Counted from the stretch's first letter, positions 31,677-41,978 are shown. The stretch is DNA of 64,000 nucleotides from an uncultured Muribaculaceae bacterium (GCA_910583675.1 CAJTYH010000006.1:1-64000), one strand, 5' to 3'. Translations and numbers: made by a program. The notes: generated by a model from the letters alone, not told the origin.

Positions 31677-33968
31677 ATGAAATTATTCTCATATCCTCGT
31701 ATTGATTCATCTACCGATCGTAGGTGCCATTTTAGTGTGGCCGCCACATTGTTTTTTCCCATCGCATTGATGGTTGCCATACTTGTTGCTGCTTTTTCGA
31801 GCGGTTGCTCCAAGGCCAAGGTGGTCGCTTGTGACGATGATCTGACACAGTTTGTGAATCCGATGATCGGCACGGACTTTACAGGCAATACCTATCCCGG
31901 GGCGCAGGTTCCTTTCGGGATGGTGCAGCTTAGCCCGGACAATGGTCTTCCCGGATGGGATCGCATATCAGGTTACTTTTACCCGGACAGTACGATCGCA
32001 GGTTTTTCACATACCCATCTCAGTGGCACAGGTGCCGGCGACCTGTATGACATTTCTTTTATGCCTGTGATGAAACCGGCTCGGGTGTCCGAGCCGCCAT
32101 TGGGAGTGCACTCGCGTTTCTCTCATGACCGCGAGGAAGCAAAAGCAGGTTATTACAAGGTGCATCTTGACGATTACGACATAGATGTGGAACTTACCGC
32201 CGGAGACCGCATCGGGGTACAACGTTACACGTTCCCCGCCGGTGAGGCCGCTGTGATCCTGAATCTGGCCAAGGCCATGAACTGGGACCGCACGGTAGAC
32301 AGTTCCATAAAGATAATAAATGACAGCACCATAGCGGGATTCCGTTACTCCGACGGTTGGGCACGCGGCCAGCGTGTATATTTCGCTTCCCGTTTTTCAC
32401 GTCCTTTCGACAGTGTCAATATGGATAGTGTGACAATAGACAATCCGGATGGAGCACCCCAAGGCTGTGGTGTTACTGCTACTTTTGACTTCAACACCAC
32501 AGCCGGCGAACAGCTGACCATAGTTACGGCTCTTTCCCCTACATCGGTAGAAGGAGCGATAGCCAATCTTGGAGCGGAGGGCGCTTCTATGGATTTTGAC
32601 AAATATCGTGCCGAAGCCCGCGACAAATGGAACTCCGAACTTGCAAAAATTCGGGTTGAGACGCCGGAGTCGCTTGACAGTGTTGCCGCCCGCGACCGCA
32701 AGACTGTGTTTTATACAGCCTTGTATCATTCCATGTTTGCTCCTACTATCTATTCTGATGTGAACGGAGATTACCTCGGCCCCGACGGCAAAGTCCATAA
32801 AGCCGAAGGTTGGACGAACTACTCCACTTTTTCACTCTGGGATACTTATCGTGCGTCACATCCTCTGTTTACGATCATAAATCCGGAGCGTGCAGGCGAC
32901 ATGGCCAAGTCGTTGACCGAGTTTGCTTTCCAGTTGGGTCGTCTGCCGGTCTGGAACTTCTGGGGGTCTGAGACCGACATGATGATAGGTTACCATTCGG
33001 CACCCGTTATTGTGGATGCCATACTTAAGGGCTTGGGTTCCAAGATAGACGCGGAAAAGGCTCTTGATATTTGCGTTGCCACTGCTCGCAAGGGAGATTA
33101 CCGTCAGCTTGACAAATATATGGAGCTTGGCTATGTACCTTCCGGCAACAAGGACTGGAGCATGTCAAAGACCATGGAATATGCCTTTGACGATTATTGC
33201 ATTGCACTCCTTGCAAAGAAGATCGGTAGGCAGGAGATTTACGATGAATTCATGAAGCGTGCGCTGAATTACAAAAATACTTTCAATCCGGTGACCGGAT
33301 TCTTTCAGCCCCGCGACGAACATGGAGAGTTCAATAAGGCATTTGTGGCTGAGGAATATGACGAGGAGATATGCGAGAGCAACGCATGGCAGTATCTTTT
33401 CTCCGTTCAGCATGATTTGCCCGGGCTGATGAAACTCCTTGGAGGCAAGGAAAGAATGGAGATCAAGCTTGACAGCATGTTCACATACGTGAACCCCGAG
33501 ATAGAATTGCCCATATTCAGCACCGGCATGCTCGGGCAGTATGCACAGGGTAATGAGCCGGGACATCATGTGGCATATCTGTACAATATGACCGGCAACC
33601 CCTGGAAAGGCGCAGACAAGCTCCATGAAATAATGACAACCTTGTACACCAATGAACCCGATGGTCTCTGTGGCAATGAGGACTGTGGCCAGATGTCGGC
33701 ATGGTATGTATTGTCTGCCATGGGTTTCTATCCGGTGAATCCGGTGGGTGGAAGTTACGAGCTTGGTACCCCTCTGTTCAGCGAGGTGTCGGTGTCGCTT
33801 CCCCAAGGCCGGAAGTTCACAGTCAAGGCTGACGGATTGTCGGACAGCGCCCGTTATATAAAGAGCGCCACACTCAACGGAAAGCCGCTTGACGGGACAT
33901 CGTTTACCCACGAACAGCTTATGGAAGGGGGAGTGCTGGAACTTGAGATGAGCGACAAGCATGATTGA
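31677..33968 (+). CDS. GH92 alpha-mannosidase, lipoprotein (first copy)
   Basis: Encodes 763 residues from the ATG at 31677; the longer in-frame start lies over the promoter. A long N-terminal region leads to a lipobox (FSSGC). GH92 features: FVNPMIGTD at the start of the mature part, YPGAQVPFGMVQLSPD, GFSHTHLSGTGAG, GQYAQGNEPGHH (general acid Glu in NEP) and GNEDCGQMSAWYV (general base Asp). By family it is a calcium-dependent exo-alpha-mannosidase acting on N-glycan or mannan mannose. Lipid anchoring suggests the periplasm or cell surface. First of the five-gene carbohydrate group. Confidence 0.93.
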   Translation: MKLFSYPRIDSSTDRRCHFSVAATLFFPIALMVAILVAAFSSGCSKAKVVACDDDLTQFVNPMIGTDFTGNTYPGAQVPFGMVQLSPDNGLPGWDRISGYFYPDSTIAGFSHTHLSGTGAGDLYDISFMPVMKPARVSEPPLGVHSRFSHDREEAKAGYYKVHLDDYDIDVELTAGDRIGVQRYTFPAGEAAVILNLAKAMNWDRTVDSSIKIINDSTIAGFRYSDGWARGQRVYFASRFSRPFDSVNMDSVTIDNPDGAPQGCGVTATFDFNTTAGEQLTIVTALSPTSVEGAIANLGAEGASMDFDKYRAEARDKWNSELAKIRVETPESLDSVAARDRKTVFYTALYHSMFAPTIYSDVNGDYLGPDGKVHKAEGWTNYSTFSLWDTYRASHPLFTIINPERAGDMAKSLTEFAFQLGRLPVWNFWGSETDMMIGYHSAPVIVDAILKGLGSKIDAEKALDICVATARKGDYRQLDKYMELGYVPSGNKDWSMSKTMEYAFDDYCIALLAKKIGRQEIYDEFMKRALNYKNTFNPVTGFFQPRDEHGEFNKAFVAEEYDEEICESNAWQYLFSVQHDLPGLMKLLGGKERMEIKLDSMFTYVNPEIELPIFSTGMLGQYAQGNEPGHHVAYLYNMTGNPWKGADKLHEIMTTLYTNEPDGLCGNEDCGQMSAWYVLSAMGFYPVNPVGGSYELGTPLFSEVSVSLPQGRKFTVKADGLSDSARYIKSATLNGKPLDGTSFTHEQLMEGGVLELEMSDKHD

Positions 33969-34045
33969 AAGGTTTCTCTCCTCATTCCTGTGTGCTCGGG
34001 ATATTGAATAGTGATTATTTTATGACATAAAACGCGTTATCATAC

Positions 34046-36334
34046 ATGAAAAAAACTTTTATCATCGTCACGGCAACCATGGCCACCGCTCTTGCGGCAG
34101 TGACACTTGACTCTTGCAATCAGGCGAAAGCTACCGCTGACTATGCCTCGTTTGTAGACCCGTTTATCGGTACCGGGGGACATGGCCATACCTTCCCTGG
34201 GGCTGTGGTTCCCAACGGTATGATCCAGCCTTCTCCCGATACACGTATCGACGGATGGGATGCATGCTCAGGGTATTACTATGGCGATTCCCTTATAAAC
34301 GGCTTTTCGCATACGCATGTGAACGGTACCGGGTGTGCCGATTACGGTGATGTGCTTTTCATGCCTACCGTAGGAGCGCACGTCATAGACAATCAGGTGG
34401 ATACCTTGCAGAATCTGCCCTATGCCTCAAGCTTTATACATGCCAATGAGATAGCCGAGCCTGGCTATTACAGTGTGTTGCTGAACCGCTACGACATCAA
34501 GGCTGAATTGACGGCTACAGACCGCGTGGCGCTTCATCGTTATACTTATCCCAAGAGCAAGCGTCCGGGGATGATCATAGACATGGATTATTCCATTCAG
34601 CGTCAGAAGAATCTTGCCATGGAGCTGGAGGTGTTGAGTGACACTGAGATACGCGGTTGGAAAATGACGGAATACTGGGCATTCGAGCAGCGGATATTCT
34701 TCTATGCCAAGTTCTCGAAGCCTTTTACCCACACTATCCTTACTGATACTATCATAGATACGAAAGGACAGCCCTATGCCCGTTGCAAGGCGCTCCTTAA
34801 TTTCGCTCCTACCGAGGATGGCGATCAGGTGCTTGTAAAGGTTGGTGTGTCAGCCGTTGATTATGAGGGGGCGCAGAAGAACGTAGAGCAGGAGATGCCG
34901 GATTTCGCCTTTGACGAGACACGCCGCGCCGCCCGTGAGAAGTGGAACGCCTACCTGTCGAAAATCGACGTGCCTTTTACTTCCGACAATGATGATCTTG
35001 TGAAATTCTACACTGCACTTTATCATACCGCTATCTCTCCAAATCTGTTTACCGATGTTGACGGCCGTTATCTTGGCATGGATCTCAAGGTAAAGCAGGG
35101 GGATGCCAAACGCCCGGTTTATACCATATTTTCCATATGGGACACTTTCCGTGCACTTCATCCGTTGCTCACCATAATTGATCCCGAGAAAAACGACGAC
35201 TACCTCCGTTCGCTTTTGCTGAAGGCGCAGGAGGGTGGTGTGCTTCCGAAATGGGAGCTTGCAGGCAACTATACCGGTACCATGATAGGCTATCATGCCG
35301 CGTCACTTTTTGCAGATGCCGTCTCCAAGGGACAGAACAGCTTTGATGTAAACGATGCGCTCCGTGCATCCGTAAGGGCTGCGGAATACGACACGGCAGG
35401 TATCATATGCCCTCCGAAGGTGCTCCCGCATCTTATGCCGGCTGCAAAATACTACAAGAATACACTCGGTTACATACCTTCTGACAAGGATAACGAGTCT
35501 GTGGCAAAGGCGCTTGAATATGCCTATGACGACTGGTGCATAAGCCAGCTCGCCCTCGCTGCTGGCGATACGGCCACAGCATCCAAGTATGCAGCTTTCG
35601 GCAAGGCATACGAGAAATATTTTGATCCCGAAACGCGGTTTATGCGTGGCGTGATGAGCGACGGGTCATGGAGGATACCTTTCTCTCCGAACGCGTCCAA
35701 CCACCGCAACGATGATTATTGCGAGGGTACGGCATGGCAATGGACATGGTTTGTACCGCAGGATGTGCCCGGACTGATAAGGCTGATGGGGGGAAAGGAA
35801 AAGTTTACCGAGAAACTTGACAGCCTGTTCAGTGCCTCCTCGGAACTGACCGGCGAGCTGGTGTCTGCCGACATTACCGGTCTTATCGGACAGTACGCTC
35901 ATGGCAACGAACCATCCCATCATATTACCCATCTTTACAACTATGCCGGTCAGCCATGGAAGACGCAGGAACTTGTGGATCGTATCTACGAAGAGCAATA
36001 TCGCGTGGATCCCGACGGTCTTTCCGGCAATGAAGATTGCGGTCAGATGTCTGCATGGTTGGTGCTCAATGCCATGGGATTCTATCAGGTTGCTCCCGGT
36101 CGTCCGGTCTATTCTATCGGTCGTCCGATGTTTGAGAGCCTGACGGTGAATCTTACCAATGGCAAGCAGTTTACTGTCAATGTGAATGGATTCTCCAAGA
36201 AAAACAAGTATATCAAATCGGCCAATATCAACGGTCGCGAGCTTACCGAGCCTTTCTTCACTCACGATGACATAAAGGATGGCGGCACGCTTGTGCTTGA
36301 GATGACCGATGAACCCACAGAATGGGGAAAATAA
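34046..36334 (+). CDS. GH92 alpha-mannosidase, secreted (second copy)
   Basis: Encodes 762 residues with a signal region (MKKTFIIVTATMATALAAVTLDSC, possibly a lipobox at DSC). Same GH92 blocks as the preceding gene: FVDPFIGTGGHGHTFPGA, GFSHTHVNGTGC, GQYAHGNEPSHH and GNEDCGQMSAWLV. The HGNEP form differs from QGNEP in copy 1 and from copy 3, suggesting different linkage preferences. It lies 77 bases after copy 1 and 24 bases before the MFS gene. Confidence 0.93.
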   Translation: MKKTFIIVTATMATALAAVTLDSCNQAKATADYASFVDPFIGTGGHGHTFPGAVVPNGMIQPSPDTRIDGWDACSGYYYGDSLINGFSHTHVNGTGCADYGDVLFMPTVGAHVIDNQVDTLQNLPYASSFIHANEIAEPGYYSVLLNRYDIKAELTATDRVALHRYTYPKSKRPGMIIDMDYSIQRQKNLAMELEVLSDTEIRGWKMTEYWAFEQRIFFYAKFSKPFTHTILTDTIIDTKGQPYARCKALLNFAPTEDGDQVLVKVGVSAVDYEGAQKNVEQEMPDFAFDETRRAAREKWNAYLSKIDVPFTSDNDDLVKFYTALYHTAISPNLFTDVDGRYLGMDLKVKQGDAKRPVYTIFSIWDTFRALHPLLTIIDPEKNDDYLRSLLLKAQEGGVLPKWELAGNYTGTMIGYHAASLFADAVSKGQNSFDVNDALRASVRAAEYDTAGIICPPKVLPHLMPAAKYYKNTLGYIPSDKDNESVAKALEYAYDDWCISQLALAAGDTATASKYAAFGKAYEKYFDPETRFMRGVMSDGSWRIPFSPNASNHRNDDYCEGTAWQWTWFVPQDVPGLIRLMGGKEKFTEKLDSLFSASSELTGELVSADITGLIGQYAHGNEPSHHITHLYNYAGQPWKTQELVDRIYEEQYRVDPDGLSGNEDCGQMSAWLVLNAMGFYQVAPGRPVYSIGRPMFESLTVNLTNGKQFTVNVNGFSKKNKYIKSANINGRELTEPFFTHDDIKDGGTLVLEMTDEPTEWGK

Positions 36335-36358
36335 AACCGAGAAAGTATCTTATAGTCT

Positions 36359-37732
36359 ATGTCCTCCGGTAAAAAAAATATAAGCCCCATTGCATGGGTG
36401 CCTACTGCATATTTTGCGATGGGGCTGCCATTCGTGGTGCTCAATATGGCCTCCGTGCTGATGTTTCAGGGGCTTGGTGTCAACGATGTGCAGATAGCTT
36501 TCTGGACTTCCTTGATACTGTTGCCTTGGACGTTGAAACCATTATGGAGTCCGTTTCTCGAACTGTTCAAGACACGCAAGTTCTATGTCGTGACCACGCA
36601 GTTCATAACGGGTGTGGCTTTCGGCCTTGTGGCGTTGTCGCTCACATTCCATGATTTTTTCCCGGTTGCTATAGGATTCTTCGCGCTTGCGGCTTTCAGC
36701 GGCGCCACGCACGACATAGCATGCGACGGGGTTTACATGGGTGCGCTTACCCCGGCCCAACAGTCCAAGTACATCGGTTGGCAGGGGGCGTTCTACAACA
36801 TAGCGAAACTTGCGGCGACCGGTGGGCTGGTATATCTTTCCGGCTATTTCATAGCCCGGTTCAGTGCCGGGAACAGTGCTTCCGATGCATCGTTCATGGC
36901 TAACCGTAACGCGTGGATGATAATAATGGGCATCTTGTCCGTGACCATGATCCTGCTGGCCATTTACCATGTATTCATGCTGCCCAAAGGGGGAGGCGCA
37001 TCCGTTGCCGGCAAGGAAAAACGCTCAGCCGGTGATGTCGCACACGAACTTTGGGCGGTGCTCAAGGAGTTCTTCACCAAGAAATACATATGGTATTACA
37101 TAGCGTTCATCCTGTTATACCGCTTTGGCGAGGGGTTCGTGGTCAAGATTGTGCCTCTCTTCCTTAAGGCTGATCGTGCAGTCGGCGGCCTTGGGCTTGA
37201 CAATCAACAGATCGGTGTCTATTATGGCACGTTCGGAGCTGCGGCATTCGTTCTCGGCTCGCTTCTGGCAGGATATTATATTTCAGGCCGAGGACTGAAG
37301 CGCACGCTGTTCTCGCTATGTTGCATTTTCAATATACCTTTTGCGGTGTATGCGCTTCTGGCGTTTTTCCAGCCGGAATCCGGTTGGTTGATAGCGTCGG
37401 GGATCGTGTTCGAGTACTTCGGCTACGGATTCGGTTTCGTGGGGCTTACGCTGTTCATGATGCAGCAGGTGGCTCCCGGCAAGCATCAGATGGCACATTA
37501 CGCTTTCGCATCCGGTATAATGAACCTCGGTGTCATGATTCCGGGTATGCTGAGCGGTTGGCTGAGCAATGCCATGGGCTATTCGGTTTTCTTCATATTC
37601 GTTCTTGTGGCCACGATTCCTGCTTTTATCATTACATGGTTCGTGCCGTTCCGCTATGACGACAAGGGAAACTTGATAAAGGATGCCGAGGCAGACTCTG
37701 TAATGGCACCGGATTCAGACGAGATAGTATAG
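36359..37732 (+). CDS. MFS sugar transporter
   Basis: Encodes 457 residues with 12 predicted membrane helices and a central cytoplasmic loop rich in Gly/Lys (PKGGGASVAGKEKRS). The pattern (GVNDVQIAFWTSLILLPWTLKPLWSP; GATHDIACDGVYMG) resembles AmpG-like and disaccharide MFS carriers. Between a GH92 and a GH130 gene it is best read as the inner membrane importer for the mannosyl disaccharide that GH130 then cleaves. This pairing is known in Bacteroides mannose-glycan loci. Confidence 0.85.
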   Translation: MSSGKKNISPIAWVPTAYFAMGLPFVVLNMASVLMFQGLGVNDVQIAFWTSLILLPWTLKPLWSPFLELFKTRKFYVVTTQFITGVAFGLVALSLTFHDFFPVAIGFFALAAFSGATHDIACDGVYMGALTPAQQSKYIGWQGAFYNIAKLAATGGLVYLSGYFIARFSAGNSASDASFMANRNAWMIIMGILSVTMILLAIYHVFMLPKGGGASVAGKEKRSAGDVAHELWAVLKEFFTKKYIWYYIAFILLYRFGEGFVVKIVPLFLKADRAVGGLGLDNQQIGVYYGTFGAAAFVLGSLLAGYYISGRGLKRTLFSLCCIFNIPFAVYALLAFFQPESGWLIASGIVFEYFGYGFGFVGLTLFMMQQVAPGKHQMAHYAFASGIMNLGVMIPGMLSGWLSNAMGYSVFFIFVLVATIPAFIITWFVPFRYDDKGNLIKDAEADSVMAPDSDEIV

Positions 37733-37842
37733 AAAAATTAAAAAAATAATCTTCTTGCGTATGCAAGAACCGGATGTCAGGTGTTATCATATTGCGTCAA
37801 TCACGTATATTGACTGACAACTGATTAAAATAATAAGACTAA

Positions 37843-38805
37843 ATGAAAAACTTTCCCTGGGAAGAACGTCCCGCTGGCTGCACCGATGTGATGTGGCGCT
37901 ACTCCAAGAATCCGGTCATAGACCGTTACCAGACAAAAGTATCCAACAGCATATTCAACAGTGCCGTTGTGCCTTTCGGCGATGGTTATGCAGGTGTTTT
38001 CCGCTGTGACAACAAGGCTGTGCAGATGAACATATTCGTTGGTTTCTCCAAAGATGGAATAAACTGGGATATCGCCGACGAGCCGATAAGATTCGAACCG
38101 GGCAATACCGACATGATCGACAGCGACTATAAGTATGATCCGCGTGTCACATGGATTGAAGACCGCTATTGGATCACATGGTGCAATGGATACAACGGTC
38201 CGACCATCGGTATCGGCTATACGTTTGATTTCAAGACATTCTACCAGTGCGAGAATGCCTTCCTGCCTTTTAACCGCAACGGGGTGTTGTTTCCGCAACG
38301 CTTCAACGGACGATTTGCCATGATGTCGCGTCCGAGCGACAACGGCCATACGCCATTCGGGGATATTTTCATATCGTTCAGCCCCGACATGAAATATTGG
38401 GGAGAACATCGTTGCCTCATGAAGGTGGCACCTTTCACGGAAAGCGCCTGGCAGTGCACCAAGATCGGAGCCGGCTCGGTGCCTTTCCTTACGGAAGATG
38501 GATGGCTGATGTTCTATCACGGGGTGATAAACACCTGCCGTGGATACCGCTATTCGATGGGCGCGGCTATTCTGGATCGTGAGGATCCTACTAAGGTACT
38601 GTACCGCACAAAACCCTATCTTCTGGCACCTGCCACGGAGTATGAGCTTACCGGCGATGTGCCATGTGTGGTGTTCCCGTGTGCCGCCATTACCGACGGT
38701 GAGGATCGCGTGGCAGTCTACTACGGAGCAGCCGATACCGTGGTGGGTATGGCTTTCGGCCGCATATCTGAAATTGTCGCATTCGTAAAAGAAAATTCAT
38801 TGTAA
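37843..38805 (+). CDS. GH130 mannoside phosphorylase
   Basis: Encodes 320 residues forming a five-bladed propeller. GH130 features: NSAVVPFGDGYAGVFR, the catalytic-Asp motif YDPRVTWIEDRYWI, and a C-terminal YYGAADTVVGMAFG. No signal peptide, so it acts in the cytoplasm. By length and context it resembles enzymes that phosphorolyse beta-1,4-mannosyl-N-acetylglucosamine or related disaccharides, giving mannose-1-phosphate. It follows the MFS importer by 110 bases and precedes a third GH92. The exact disaccharide is not fixed by sequence. Confidence 0.9.
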   Translation: MKNFPWEERPAGCTDVMWRYSKNPVIDRYQTKVSNSIFNSAVVPFGDGYAGVFRCDNKAVQMNIFVGFSKDGINWDIADEPIRFEPGNTDMIDSDYKYDPRVTWIEDRYWITWCNGYNGPTIGIGYTFDFKTFYQCENAFLPFNRNGVLFPQRFNGRFAMMSRPSDNGHTPFGDIFISFSPDMKYWGEHRCLMKVAPFTESAWQCTKIGAGSVPFLTEDGWLMFYHGVINTCRGYRYSMGAAILDREDPTKVLYRTKPYLLAPATEYELTGDVPCVVFPCAAITDGEDRVAVYYGAADTVVGMAFGRISEIVAFVKENSL

Positions 38806-38818
38806 TTCTCTCTCATTG

Positions 38819-41143
38819 ATGAAAAAAATCCTTGCCTTTATGGCTATGGGATGCAGTCTGGCATTGGGTGTCCAGGCTGCATCTCGCAATTACACACGTT
38901 ATGTGAATCCTTTCATAGGCACCACCAATTTCGGTACGACGAATCCCGGGGCTGTGCGGCCAAACGGGTTGATGTCCGTTACCCCGTTCAATGTGATGGG
39001 ATCGGACACCAATACCTATGACAAGGATTCCCGCTGGTGGTCTACACCCTATGATGTGACCAACAAGTTCTTCACCGGTTTCTCGCATGTGAACTTATCG
39101 GGGGTGGGATGTCCCGAGATGGGATCCCTTCTTCTTACGGCCACAACCGGTCCTCTGGAGGTTGACTACCGCAAGTATGGAACCGCTTATCACGGTGAAA
39201 AGGCGTCGCCGGGTTATTACGGCGTCACGCTTGACAATTCCGGCATAATAGCCGAGGCCACGGCGACAACCCGTGTAGGGCTTACGCGTTTTACGTTCCC
39301 TGTCGGGGGTGAAGGCAACATACTCCTTAACCTCGGTGAGGGGCTTACCAATGAGTCGGGTGCTACTGTACGTAGGGTGAACGATCGCGAATTCGAGGGA
39401 TCAAAGCTCCTTGGCACATTCTGCTATGTTCCACAGGCTGTTTTTCCTATCTATTTCGTGATGCGTGTGGATCGCGTCCCGGCATCCTCTGGATTCTGGA
39501 AAATGCAACGACCCATGAAAGGTGTGGAGGCCGAGTGGGACAAGGACAACGGCAAGTATAAGATATACACCAATTATGGCCGTCCCATGTCCGGTGACGA
39601 CATAGGAGTATGGATGCGCTTCGATACGGATCCCGGGGAGCAGATTCAGGTGGCGGTCGGTGTTTCCTTTACAAGCATAGAGAATGCACGCCGCAACCTG
39701 CAATCAGAGCTTGCGGGTACGGAATTGGTGGCAGACATAGCTGAGAATGAGGCCGCTTTACAGGCTTTTGACGTAGTGCGGGAAGCTGCCGCTGCGGAAT
39801 GGGATGCCCTGTTGGGGCGCATAGATGTGGAAGGAGGTACAGAGGAGCAAAAAGAGGTATTCTATACGGCATTGTATCATACGCTTATCCATCCCTCGGT
39901 GTTGAACGACGTAAATGGCGATTATCCATTGATGGAGAGTGATTCCATAGGCAACATATACGCCAATGCCAAGGCGGTGACTCCCGCCGACAGCGCGGCA
40001 GTGCATCCACGCTATACGGTATTTTCCCTCTGGGATACCTATCGCAACCTGCATCAGCTCATGACACTGGTTTATCCCGATCGTCAGGAGGGCATGGTAC
40101 AGTCCATGCTTGACATCTATCGCGAACATGGATGGTTGCCTAAATGGGAACTGTTCGGCCGCGAGACCCTGACCATGGAGGGTGATCCTTCCATTCCGGT
40201 AATTGTGGATACCTGGAGCAAGGGGCTGCGGGACTTTGACATAGATGAGGCCTATGAGGCTATGCGCAAGGGTGCTTTCACCCCTGGTGACGACAACCTT
40301 ATGCGTCCCGACAACGATGATTACATGAGTTTGGGTTATGTGCCGTTGCGTGAGGAATTTGACAATTCCGTAAGCCATGCGCTGGAATATTACATCGCAG
40401 ACTATGCGCTTGCAGCTCTCGCCGACAGCCTCGGGCATAAGGAGGATGCCAAGGTGTTGCGTGATCGTTCGAAAGGCTACAGGCATTATTACAGCAAGGA
40501 GTACGGGACTTTACGCCCGTTGTTGCCTGACGGCACTTTCCTTACGCCGTTCGATCCCAAGCAAGGGGAGAATTTTGAGCCATCGCCTGGATTTCATGAG
40601 GGCAATGCATGGAATTATACATTCTATGTGCCGCACGACATACCTGGGCTTATCAAACTTATGGGTGGCAAAAAGAAATTCACTCAACAGTTGCAAAGTG
40701 TCTTTGACAGGGGTAATTATGATCCTGCCAATGAGCCGGATATTGCTTATCCTTATCTGTTTTCACAGGTGAAGGGTGAGGAGTGGCGCACTCAGAAACT
40801 CGTGAAGGAGTTGCTTGCAAAGCATTTCACGACTTCCCCCGACGGAATACCCGGAAATGACGACGCTGGCACCATGTCGGCATGGGCATTATTCTCCATG
40901 ATGGGTTTTTATCCGGATATTCCCGGTGTCCCGCGCTATATGGTCACAACACCGGCCTTTGACAAGGTGACGATACATCTTGATCCGAAGTATTATCCGC
41001 AGGAGACGCTTACCATAGAAGTGGAGAATCCTGAATCCTCTTCGGATTACATAGACCGCGTAACCGTGGGGGATAAGCCGTCAGGGTATGTAGTCGGTCA
41101 TGATGATCTGGTCAGGGGTGGAATGAAGATCCGCAAGAAATAG
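38819..41143 (+). CDS. GH92 alpha-mannosidase, secreted (third, divergent copy)
   Basis: Encodes 774 residues from the ATG at 38819 (a TTG precedes it). A signal peptide (MKKILAFMAMGCSLALGVQA) predicts secretion. GH92 blocks are FVNPF-like YVNPFIGTTNFG, GFSHVNLSGVGC and GNDDAGTMSAWALF. The acid motif is DPANEPDIAYPYLF rather than GNEPxHH, so the region around the general acid differs from copies 1 and 2 and this copy probably has a different linkage specificity. Last gene of the locus; a long perfect hairpin follows. Confidence 0.93.
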   Translation: MKKILAFMAMGCSLALGVQAASRNYTRYVNPFIGTTNFGTTNPGAVRPNGLMSVTPFNVMGSDTNTYDKDSRWWSTPYDVTNKFFTGFSHVNLSGVGCPEMGSLLLTATTGPLEVDYRKYGTAYHGEKASPGYYGVTLDNSGIIAEATATTRVGLTRFTFPVGGEGNILLNLGEGLTNESGATVRRVNDREFEGSKLLGTFCYVPQAVFPIYFVMRVDRVPASSGFWKMQRPMKGVEAEWDKDNGKYKIYTNYGRPMSGDDIGVWMRFDTDPGEQIQVAVGVSFTSIENARRNLQSELAGTELVADIAENEAALQAFDVVREAAAAEWDALLGRIDVEGGTEEQKEVFYTALYHTLIHPSVLNDVNGDYPLMESDSIGNIYANAKAVTPADSAAVHPRYTVFSLWDTYRNLHQLMTLVYPDRQEGMVQSMLDIYREHGWLPKWELFGRETLTMEGDPSIPVIVDTWSKGLRDFDIDEAYEAMRKGAFTPGDDNLMRPDNDDYMSLGYVPLREEFDNSVSHALEYYIADYALAALADSLGHKEDAKVLRDRSKGYRHYYSKEYGTLRPLLPDGTFLTPFDPKQGENFEPSPGFHEGNAWNYTFYVPHDIPGLIKLMGGKKKFTQQLQSVFDRGNYDPANEPDIAYPYLFSQVKGEEWRTQKLVKELLAKHFTTSPDGIPGNDDAGTMSAWALFSMMGFYPDIPGVPRYMVTTPAFDKVTIHLDPKYYPQETLTIEVENPESSSDYIDRVTVGDKPSGYVVGHDDLVRGGMKIRKK

Positions 41144-41158
41144 AATAATGTTTTTGTT

Positions 41159-41215
41159 CCCATACATATAACGCGGTCAGGCTTCTTTCAAGCCTGACCG
41201 CGTTATATGTATGGG
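41159..41215. terminator. Perfect 26-bp inverted repeat between convergent genes
   Basis: Arms 41159-41184 and 41190-41215 are perfectly complementary around a five-base loop. It lies 15 bases after the GH92 stop and six before the stop of the minus-strand gene. It is longer than a normal terminator stem and lacks a T tract; it may act as a bidirectional terminator or RNA barrier. Confidence 0.7.
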
Positions 41216-41221
41216 AGGGTA

Positions 41222-41893
41222 TCAGAATGTGTATCCGAGAGACACCAAGAAGTTGGATCCTCCGATATTTTTATGTATCTTGACAAAATCGGTGCCATAG
41301 CTGAGGCCGAGGTTGAACCTGTTGTATTCGAAGTTCAGTGCGGCGTGCCAACCCATCTGGAATCGGCGTAAGTGTGCGTCTCCGAGGTCGTCCTTTGAGA
41401 AAAGGTTTAGCTTGGAGTCGTTGGAAACGAGTCTGTTCAGTTCGGGGAAATCGCTGTCAAGGTCAAGCTTGGATTGACCGAACACCTGAACACGGAAATC
41501 AAGTCCGAGCTGAGGTGTGAGATAGAAATTGTCAGCCACGGGCACCCGGTATGATACATTGACGGGGAGATTCAAGTTTACCAAAGTACTCTTTACGTCA
41601 ATGTTCACAAAGTCATATTCTTTATTGAAGACGATTTTGTCCTTGTCAAACACGACGCGGAGATTAAGGCCGGTGCCGACATACAGCGGGAGTGTCTTGC
41701 TGACACGGAAGTCTACTGTATAGCCGGCTCCTACGCCATTGAAGTAGGAGTTGTCGCCGTATTTTGGGGAAAGAGTGTTGAGGTCATACATCACTGATAC
41801 GCGTTGGATGGTAGAGGGCGCATCGGTCTGTGCTTTCACAGTTGTTGCGCCAAGTGCGATGATGCCTAATAATAGGGTAGAAATTTTTTTCAT
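41222..41893 (-). CDS. Outer membrane beta-barrel protein (PorT-like family)
   Basis: Encodes 223 residues from the ATG at 41893, which opens a signal peptide (MKKISTLLLGIIALGATTVKA); an in-frame start 20 codons earlier adds a poor leader. The mature protein alternates polar and aromatic strands (GVGAGYTVDFRV, LPLYVGTGLNLRV, LNFEYNRFNLGLSYG) and ends in GYTF, a small eight- to ten-stranded outer membrane barrel typical of this phylum. Function unknown. Monocistronic; convergent with GH92. Confidence 0.8.
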   Translation of the reverse strand: MKKISTLLLGIIALGATTVKAQTDAPSTIQRVSVMYDLNTLSPKYGDNSYFNGVGAGYTVDFRVSKTLPLYVGTGLNLRVVFDKDKIVFNKEYDFVNIDVKSTLVNLNLPVNVSYRVPVADNFYLTPQLGLDFRVQVFGQSKLDLDSDFPELNRLVSNDSKLNLFSKDDLGDAHLRRFQMGWHAALNFEYNRFNLGLSYGTDFVKIHKNIGGSNFLVSLGYTF

Positions 41894-41978
41894 ATTCAGA
41901 TTTGCTAATGTTATTTGGCAAGCCGTATTAACCGGCTGCCTGTTATAAGACAAACAGAGATGCCCATGTAAAAGTTTG

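Noticed and set aside
33165..33962. 265-codon minus-strand frame in the first GH92 gene
   Set aside because: Shadow of GH92; catalytic motifs are on the plus strand.
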